Source: Actinomycetota bacterium
Lineage (GTDB): Bacteria; Actinomycetota; Acidimicrobiia; Acidimicrobiales; JAJPHE01
Assembly (NCBI GenBank): GCA_021325435.1
Contig: JAJPHE010000119.1
Location: 1 to 49,714, forward strand
Direction of reading: 5' to 3'
Length of the DNA stretch: 49,714 nt
A program made the position numbers and the translations under genes. Below the pieces are notes generated by a model. That model was given only the letters and a program-made list of their open reading frames with translations. It had not been told where the DNA came from and searched no databases. Shown one piece after another: positions 44,688 through 49,714 of the stretch (position 1 is the first letter of the stretch; each line of letters begins with the position of its first letter).

Positions 44688-45218
44688 TCAGGACAGCTCG
44701 GCCAGCAGGCTCGACATGTCGTCGGCGTGCTCCTCCTCCACGGCGAGGATCTCCTCGAGCATCCGCCGGCTCGTCGGGTCCTTGTCGCCCAGCCACCGGA
44801 TGATCTCGTTGTAGGACGCGATGGCGACCCGCTCGGCGACCAGGTCCTCCCTCACCATGTCGACCAGGTTCTCCCCTTCCACGTACTCGGCGTGGCTGCG
44901 GGCGGTCAGGGTGTCGGGATTGAAGTCGGGGTCACCCTGCAGCTGGGTGATGCGGGCGGCGAGGGTGTCGGCATGGCCGGACTCCTCGGTGGCGTGCTGC
45001 AAGAACTCGGCCGCCACGGACGTGGCGTTCATTCCCTGGGCCGTGTAGTAGTGGCGCTTGTAACGCAGCACGCAGACCAGCTCGGTGGCCAGCGCCTCGT
45101 TCAGCACCGAGATCACCCGCTCGCGGTCGGCGCCGTAGGCCTCGGTTATCGGGCCCTGCTCGATGTGCTGGCGGGCCCGTTGCCGCAGCGTCTGGACGTC
45201 GGTCAGGAACTCACTCAT
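44688..45218 (-). CDS. Ferritin-like / bacterioferritin family protein
   Basis: This protein of 176 residues is a four-helix bundle. Iron-ligand candidates are the Glu of LNEALATELVCVLRYKRHY, the EESGH of FLQHATEESGHADTLAARI and the EEEH of ILAVEEEHADDM. It looks like the bacterioferritin-like group used for iron storage or oxidative protection; heme ligands are uncertain. The ATG at 45218 has GGGAGGCG 6 nt upstream. A longer frame to 45353 is not supported. Confidence 0.88.
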   Translation of the reverse strand: MSEFLTDVQTLRQRARQHIEQGPITEAYGADRERVISVLNEALATELVCVLRYKRHYYTAQGMNATSVAAEFLQHATEESGHADTLAARITQLQGDPDFNPDTLTARSHAEYVEGENLVDMVREDLVAERVAIASYNEIIRWLGDKDPTSRRMLEEILAVEEEHADDMSSLLAELS

Positions 45219-45342
45219 CGCTCGCCTCCCTGCCGGGTCTTCCCCGCCGCGGGGCAGCTTGACACGCCCGGGTCGGGCCGCCGGTCGAGGTTTCCCTCGG
45301 TGGCGGGGCGGGCAGCAACCCGGCGGCGACCTGGGAGGTGCC

Positions 45343-45618
45343 ATGGCCAACAACTGGTGGTGGATCTGGCTGGCCTTCGTCTTCTTCCTGCTGGTCCTGC
45401 CCCTCTCCTACGGGGCCGGCTACCGGCGGTGGGGCATCCCCTATCCGACCTACTACAGCCGGCGGCGTCTGCGCCGGCCCGTGACCAGCGGAGTGGCGGA
45501 TGCCACAGCGGACGGTCCGGCCGTCAGGCCCACCGAAGAGCCGGCCTGGGGTTGGATCGGAGACCTGGTCTGGCTGGCGTTCGTGATCGCGGTGATCTGG
45601 TTCCTGGTCTCCATCTGA
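45343..45618 (+). CDS. Small Trp-rich membrane protein
   Basis: This protein of 91 residues has an N-terminal helix (NNWWWIWLAFVFFLLVLPLSYGAGY, about 3-27), a basic loop (YSRRRLRRPV), a Pro/Glu-containing spacer and a C-terminal helix (IGDLVWLAFVIAVIWFLVSI, about 70-90). Both ends are therefore membrane segments with a middle part on the same side. No family is recognised. The ATG at 45343 has a GGGAGG ribosome binding site 5 nt upstream. The desaturase gene follows. Confidence 0.7.
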   Translation: MANNWWWIWLAFVFFLLVLPLSYGAGYRRWGIPYPTYYSRRRLRRPVTSGVADATADGPAVRPTEEPAWGWIGDLVWLAFVIAVIWFLVSI

Positions 45619-45656
45619 TGCTGGTGTCCTCCTGAGCCGGCGGGTTAACTAGGGGC

Positions 45657-46619
45657 TTGCTTTCGGCGACCCCTTCCGACGATCTCACCGGCCTCAGCGG
45701 GGTCGCCGTGGCCACGGTGAAGCCGAGGACCGGGCGGGTCAGCCAGGCCATCACCGTCGTCGCCGTGGTGGTGCCGCCCATCGGCCTGGTCGTGGCCATG
45801 GCCCAGCTGTGGGGCCGAGGACTGGAGCCGCTTGACGTCGGCTTGCTGATCGGCTTCTACGTGGCCTCCGGAATCGGTGTGACGGTCGGATTCCACCGCT
45901 ACTTCACCCATCGGGGCTTCGAGGCTGGCCGCGTGGTCCGGGCCGTCCTCGCCGTCCTCGGGTCGATCACCCTGCAGGGCCCGCTCACCCAATGGGTGAC
46001 CGACCACCGTAAGCACCACGCCCTGTCCGATCGCCCGGGCGATCCCCACTCGCCCCACCTGTCCGGGAAGGGGCTGGGGGGAGCCCTCCGCGGCCTGGTC
46101 CACGCCCACGTGGGATGGATGTTCGTCACCAAGGGGATGGAGCGCGGCGACGCCTACGGACGCGACCTCTACGACGACCGGATGATCCGCTGGATCGACC
46201 GGCTCTACCTCGTGTGGGTGGTGGTGTCCCTCGGCGCCCCGTTCGCCATCGGCTGGGGGGTGCGGGGCACTCTCGGCGGGGCGGCCGAGGCGCTGGTGTG
46301 GGGCGGATTGCTGCGCATCTTCCTGTTCCACCACGCCACCTTCAGCGTCAACTCCATCTGCCACCTGTTCGGCAAGCGGCCCTACCGCTCACGCGATGAG
46401 AGCCGCAACAACTGGCTGGTCGCCGTGCTGACCTTCGGCGAGGGATGGCACAACAACCACCACGCCTTTCCCCGGTCCGCCCGGCACGGCATCGACCGCG
46501 GTCAGATCGACCCGGCGTGGTGGGTGATCCGGAGCATGGCCGCCGTCGGCCTGGCCCGCGACGTGAAGCTCCCGTCGCGCTCGCGGCAGCGCCACCAGCC
46601 TGCGGTCGAGCGGGTGTGA
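45657..46619 (+). CDS. Acyl-CoA/acyl-lipid desaturase
   Basis: This is a membrane di-iron fatty acid desaturase of 320 residues (stearoyl-CoA desaturase type). Three histidine boxes are present: HRYFTH near 80, HRKHH near 118 and HNNHH near 263. Four hydrophobic segments surround them. It inserts a double bond (probably delta-9) into acyl chains, adjusting membrane fluidity. The start is TTG at 45657, with AGGGG just upstream; a GTG further in (VAVATVKPRTG) is a shorter alternative. The stop overlaps the next gene as GTGA. Confidence 0.92.
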   Translation: MLSATPSDDLTGLSGVAVATVKPRTGRVSQAITVVAVVVPPIGLVVAMAQLWGRGLEPLDVGLLIGFYVASGIGVTVGFHRYFTHRGFEAGRVVRAVLAVLGSITLQGPLTQWVTDHRKHHALSDRPGDPHSPHLSGKGLGGALRGLVHAHVGWMFVTKGMERGDAYGRDLYDDRMIRWIDRLYLVWVVVSLGAPFAIGWGVRGTLGGAAEALVWGGLLRIFLFHHATFSVNSICHLFGKRPYRSRDESRNNWLVAVLTFGEGWHNNHHAFPRSARHGIDRGQIDPAWWVIRSMAAVGLARDVKLPSRSRQRHQPAVERV

Positions 46620-47563
46620 CCGTCGAGGCCCTACTCGGCCCCGACACGGTTTCGGCCCGCCTGCTCGGACATCCGGGCCTGCTGCTCGGCGGCCCGCGGG
46701 CCCTGCTCCTGCAGGTCGCCCATCCCGGGGTGGCGGCAGGAGTGGCCCAGCACTCCGACTTCGCCTCCGACCCCTTCGGCCGCCTGACCCGGACCCTGAA
46801 GGTCATGGACCGCATCGCGTTCGGCCGCCCCGAGCAGGCCGCCGCGGCCCTCGCCGGCCTCGACGCCGTCCACCGCCGGGTCGCCGGTGTCCGCCCCGAC
46901 GGCGTGGCCTACTCGGCCGACGACCCGGAGCTGGTGCTCTGGGTGCACGCCACCCTGATCGACACCGTCCTGCGGGTCGACGCCCGCTACCTCGGAATCC
47001 TCGACGAGCCAGCCCGGCGGCGCTTCTACGAGGAGTCCATGTTGCTGGCCGCCGCCTTCCACCTGCCGGAGGTGCCCGGCGACCTCGACGCCTTCCGCCG
47101 TTACATGGCGGCGGCCCTCGACCGGGTCGAGGTCGGTGATGACGCCCGTCGCATCGCCGGCCAGGTCATCCGGCCATCATTCGGGGCGGTCCTCGGCCCC
47201 GCCGGCTCGGTTCTCGGCCTCCTGTCGGCGCCACTGCTCGAGGCGGTCACCGCCGACCTGTTGCCTTCGCGGCTGCGGCGGGCGTACGGGCTGCGGCGGG
47301 GGGCCGGGGTGCCGCCGGCGGCGGTGGCGTTGCAGGTGGCGGCCACCCTGTCACGACTCGTCTCTCCCCGCCTGCCCGCCGCCCTCACCCGCCCGGGCAC
47401 CCTGGCCCGGGCGACCGTCCCGTTTCATCCCGGCCACGGGGGGGCGGCCCGGCCCCGTCAGGTGGGGGGACGGAGCTCTCCGGCCAACTCGGCCCGCCAG
47501 CGCCCGGGACGGGCCTCCACGAACGGGAAGTCGACCACCGCCCCGGTGCCCCGGTCCCAGTAG
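46616..47563 (+). CDS. DUF2236 family protein (MpaB/latex-clearing oxygenase-like)
   Basis: This 315-residue protein has the DUF2236 layout: GGPRALLLQVAHPGVAAGVAQHSDF near the N-terminus, then a helical core with DPELVLWVHATLIDTVL. The His-containing HPGVAAGVAQHS and WVHATL segments carry the likely heme ligands of the family. Members include fungal MpaB and actinobacterial Lcp, which cleave polyprenyl chains with oxygen. The substrate here is unknown. The GTG at 46616 overlaps the desaturase TGA, so the two are translated together. The 3' end overlaps the convergent cupin gene by 106 nt. Confidence 0.83.
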   Translation: MTVEALLGPDTVSARLLGHPGLLLGGPRALLLQVAHPGVAAGVAQHSDFASDPFGRLTRTLKVMDRIAFGRPEQAAAALAGLDAVHRRVAGVRPDGVAYSADDPELVLWVHATLIDTVLRVDARYLGILDEPARRRFYEESMLLAAAFHLPEVPGDLDAFRRYMAAALDRVEVGDDARRIAGQVIRPSFGAVLGPAGSVLGLLSAPLLEAVTADLLPSRLRRAYGLRRGAGVPPAAVALQVAATLSRLVSPRLPAALTRPGTLARATVPFHPGHGGAARPRQVGGRSSPANSARQRPGRASTNGKSTTAPVPRSQ

Positions 47564-48069
47564 CGATGGGGATGGTCGGCGGGGGTGCGGCACAGGACGT
47601 GGATGCTCACGCCGGTGCCCGGGCCCGGGTTGCGCACCCGGTGCCACCCCTCGCCCTGGTCGGGCAGGAGGTAGGTGACGTCGCCTTGATGCCACACGTG
47701 ACGCGACAGCTCATCGAGTTCTGCCCGGTCGCCGGCGTCGGAGCGGGCCCGATAGCGGGTCTCCTCGTCGCCGCCCCGTAGGTAGCCGATCACGCCCCAA
47801 CAGCCGTGGTGGTGCACGCCGGAGGACGTGCCTTCGGGGAAGACCACGGAGAGGACGTGGAAGCGCCCGGCCGGGTCGGAGTGCAGGAGGTTCCCCACCG
47901 CCTGGCCGTCGAGCGGCTCCTCGGCGCCGGCGGGCAGCCCGCTCGGGTCGGCCAGCAGCTGGCGCATCGCCGGAGCCATGGCCTCCGCCCGGGCCCGGTC
48001 GTCGGCCAGCCCGCCGTTCCCCAGCACGCCCTCCACCGTGCTGACGAGCCGCTCGAACGCCGTCGCCAT
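47458..48069 (-). CDS. Cysteine dioxygenase-like cupin protein
   Basis: This protein of 203 residues belongs to the CDO_I/double-stranded beta-helix group of iron(II) thiol dioxygenases. The ligand block is VHHHGCWGVIGYLRGG near residue 92, the third His is in GWHRVRN. Family members oxidise cysteine or 3-mercaptopropionate to sulfinates. The ATG at 48069 starts MATAFERL; the open frame upstream is antisense to the desulfhydrase gene and is rejected. It diverges from the D-cysteine desulfhydrase-like gene with 60 bp between, so both may handle thiols. Confidence 0.85.
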   Translation of the reverse strand: MATAFERLVSTVEGVLGNGGLADDRARAEAMAPAMRQLLADPSGLPAGAEEPLDGQAVGNLLHSDPAGRFHVLSVVFPEGTSSGVHHHGCWGVIGYLRGGDEETRYRARSDAGDRAELDELSRHVWHQGDVTYLLPDQGEGWHRVRNPGPGTGVSIHVLCRTPADHPHRYWDRGTGAVVDFPFVEARPGRWRAELAGELRPPT

Positions 48070-48118
48070 GGTGGTGGAGATCCTGCCCGGCGGGGGCGGG
48101 CGCCGCCAGTGGCGGCGG

Positions 48119-48124
48119 TATGGT
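48119..48124 (+). promoter_or_regulatory. -10 hexamer of the PLP desulfhydrase gene
   Basis: TATGGT ends 5 nt before the ATG at 48130. It is in the 60-bp divergent gap with the cupin dioxygenase gene. Confidence 0.4.
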
Positions 48125-48129
48125 CCGGC

Positions 48130-49164
48130 ATGTCCGCCGACCGGCTCGGCCAACGGGTGCCCCTTTCCCACCTGCCCACTCCGCTGGAGCCGGCCGACCG
48201 GCTGGGAGAGAAGCTGGGGCTGCCCGCCGGAGCCTTGTGGGTGAAGCGCGACGACTGCACCGGGCTGGCGGGTGGTGGCAACAAGTCGCGCAAGCTCGAG
48301 TACCTCTGCGCTGACGCCATCAGCCAGGGCTGCGACGTGCTGGTGACCGGGGGAGGGCGGCAGAGCAATCACGTGCGCATGACGGCCGCCGCCGCCAACC
48401 GGCTCGGCCTGCGGGCCACCATCGTGCTCGCCGGGGGACGCCCCCAGCGCCCGACCGGCAACGTCGTGCTCGACTTCCTGCTCGAGCCGGACATCGTTTG
48501 GGCCGGCGAGCTCGACTACTACGGCACGGAGGAGGCCATCGGCCAGGCGTGCGCCCGGTTGGCGGCCGAAGGCCACCGCCCGTACGCCATCCCGGTCGGG
48601 GGAGCTTCTGACATCGGGGCGCTGGGCTATGTCGCCGCCGCCCAGGAGCTGCTCGACCAGTGCCCCGACTTGGACGTGGTGGTGGTGGCCGACGGGTCGG
48701 GCGGCACCCACGCCGGCCTGGCCGCCGGGCTCGGCGACCTCGATCGGGTGCTGGGTGTGGACGTCGGCACCCGCCCCGACCTTGACACGACCGTGCCGGA
48801 GAAGGCGGTGCAGGCGGCCGAGCTTGCCGGCCTGCGCCCTCCCTCGGGCCGGTGCCGCATCGACCACGACCGGTTCGGAGCGGGCTACGGGGCGGCCACG
48901 GAGGAGACCCGCGAGGCGCTGCGGTTGGCGGCCACCCTGGAGGGGCTCGTCCTCGACCCGGTCTACACCGGCAAGGCCATGGCCGGGCTCATCGCCGCCG
49001 TGGCCGACGGCCGGATCCGGCCCGGGCAGAAGGTGGTGTTCCTCCACACCGGCGGCATGCCGGCCCTGTTCGCCGCCAGCTACGCCGAATGGATCTCCGG
49101 GGCGCCGCCGTCCGGCGCGGTCAGTCCATCCACTCCGGCGACCCCTCGAGGAGGAAGCGGCTGA
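48130..49164 (+). CDS. D-cysteine desulfhydrase / ACC deaminase family PLP enzyme
   Basis: This is a fold-type II PLP enzyme of 344 residues. The PLP lysine is in GGGNKSRKLEYL near residue 55; TGGGRQSNHVRMTAAAA is the substrate-binding loop; GSGGTHAGLAAG binds the phosphate. The family includes D-cysteine desulfhydrase and 1-aminocyclopropane-1-carboxylate deaminase, and I cannot decide between them. The ATG at 48130 is supported by the -10 5 nt upstream. The C-terminus (SPSTPATPRGGSG) is low in complexity and overlaps the convergent gene by 44 nt. Confidence 0.87.
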   Translation: MSADRLGQRVPLSHLPTPLEPADRLGEKLGLPAGALWVKRDDCTGLAGGGNKSRKLEYLCADAISQGCDVLVTGGGRQSNHVRMTAAAANRLGLRATIVLAGGRPQRPTGNVVLDFLLEPDIVWAGELDYYGTEEAIGQACARLAAEGHRPYAIPVGGASDIGALGYVAAAQELLDQCPDLDVVVVADGSGGTHAGLAAGLGDLDRVLGVDVGTRPDLDTTVPEKAVQAAELAGLRPPSGRCRIDHDRFGAGYGAATEETREALRLAATLEGLVLDPVYTGKAMAGLIAAVADGRIRPGQKVVFLHTGGMPALFAASYAEWISGAPPSGAVSPSTPATPRGGSG

Positions 49165-49678
49165 CCGCGAGACAGCGATCGAACGTGTCGCACATCAGCT
49201 CCTCGCCGGCCAGGACCCGGGCCAGCGAAACCTTCTGGTGGGCGACGATCGTCAGCCGCCGCTCCGGGGCGTCGGTGGCCGAGGCGAAGGAGTCGATGGC
49301 CGACACCTCCAACGGCAGGTCGATGCCCCCGACGCCGGCCAGGTCGATGGTGAGGCGGAGGAGGTCCGGGCCCCTGGGCAGGGGCGGCAGCGCCCAGGTG
49401 AAGGTGAGCGGGAAGTGAAAGCGATCGGGAGGCTCGGCGTCCTCGGGCAGGTCGACCACGAGGTCCTCGAAGGCCAGCAGCACCCGGGGGTCCACCTCCA
49501 GGGCGAGGTGAAGGTCGAGCGGGCCACCACAGCCCTCCTCGGGATGCAGGTCGACCTCCCACACCTGGCGCAGGGAGTACGTCTCCACGAAGTGGCGCTC
49601 GTCGTGCACGTGGAAGCCGTGGTCGACGGCATGATCCTTGAGCTCTGCCACGTAGCCGGCGACGTCGATCACTGCCAT
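49121..49678 (-). CDS. Protein of unknown function
   Basis: I do not recognise this 185-residue soluble protein. The N-terminus is helical (VIDVAGYVAELKDHAVDHGF), followed by a mainly beta region with many acidic residues (VWEVDLHPEEGCGGPLDLHLALEVDP and RFHFPLTFTWALPPLP) and a helical C-terminal part (ERRLTIVAHQKVSLARVLAG). No signal peptide or membrane segment is present. The composition is like its neighbours, so it is probably a conserved native gene. The ATG at 49678 lies 10 nt after a minus-strand TACTCT (49694-49689). It is convergent with the desulfhydrase gene. Confidence 0.7.
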   Translation of the reverse strand: MAVIDVAGYVAELKDHAVDHGFHVHDERHFVETYSLRQVWEVDLHPEEGCGGPLDLHLALEVDPRVLLAFEDLVVDLPEDAEPPDRFHFPLTFTWALPPLPRGPDLLRLTIDLAGVGGIDLPLEVSAIDSFASATDAPERRLTIVAHQKVSLARVLAGEELMCDTFDRCLAVSRFLLEGSPEWMD

Positions 49679-49714
49679 GGCGCCCCACAGAGTAGGGGTC
49701 CCCGACGCCGCTCA

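Noticed and set aside
47458-49047. 529-residue minus-strand form of the cupin gene
   Set aside because: The N-terminal 326 residues are antisense to the PLP desulfhydrase; cupin homology starts at MATAFERL (48069).

Overview
The window is about 70 % G+C, gene-dense DNA from an actinobacterium. Evidence: a hrcA-dnaJ pair with a CIRCE operator, a BldD-type regulator, a proteasome-free but typically actinobacterial set of housekeeping genes, many GTG starts, and many genes whose start codon lies 5-9 nt after a TAnnnT hexamer, as in leaderless actinobacterial transcripts. The uppS-recO-glyS-ppdK and dnaG-rpoD clusters make me favour a deep-branching class such as Acidimicrobiia, but that is inference. 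No prophage, insertion sequence or CRISPR array was seen; this is core chromosome with a few accessory insertions.

Layout. 0.1-6.3 kb: a 2-hydroxyacid dehydrogenase, lepA, a coupled dienelactone hydrolase-SDR pair, a D,D-carboxypeptidase and an alpha/beta hydrolase. 6.4-11.1 kb: CIRCE-hrcA-dnaJ-rsmE, a BldD-like regulator with a cyclic-di-GMP signature, and hemW. 11.0-12.2 kb: a membrane acyltransferase. 12.3-20.6 kb: a compact minus-strand Tad/Flp pilus operon (cpaB, tadZ, tadA, tadB, tadC, a small pilin, two TadE-like proteins, a TadG-like protein), followed by an anti-sigma-type ATPase protein and a LysM protein; a membrane pseudokinase gene diverges from it at 20.8 kb. 21.9-24.2 kb: an unknown barrel-repeat protein, an aminotransferase, and rpiB and a HIT hydrolase that share a 23-bp promoter gap. 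24.3-27.9 kb: phoH-ybeY-CNNM/CorC-era. 27.9-31.2 kb: a DinG-type helicase, a structured RNA candidate with a 17-bp perfect terminator stem, and an HTH-metalloprotease fusion. 31.3-40.7 kb: uppS-recO, glyS, ppdK, a CarH-like B12 regulator on the opposite strand, and dnaG-rpoD. 40.7-49.7 kb: small membrane proteins, an HTH/homing-endonuclease-like ORF that ends inside tRNA-Asn, an alcohol dehydrogenase, a receiver-like protein, tRNA-Met, a bacterioferritin-like protein, a desaturase coupled to a DUF2236 protein, a cupin dioxygenase, a PLP desulfhydrase and an unknown protein.

The parts most worth following are: the Tad operon with its pseudokinase, ATPase and LysM attachments; the RNA at about 29.88-30.14 kb with two mutually exclusive hairpins beside an HTH-protease gene; the CarH-like photoreceptor back to back with dnaG-rpoD; and the dense leaderless promoter architecture, which also helped to choose start codons here.
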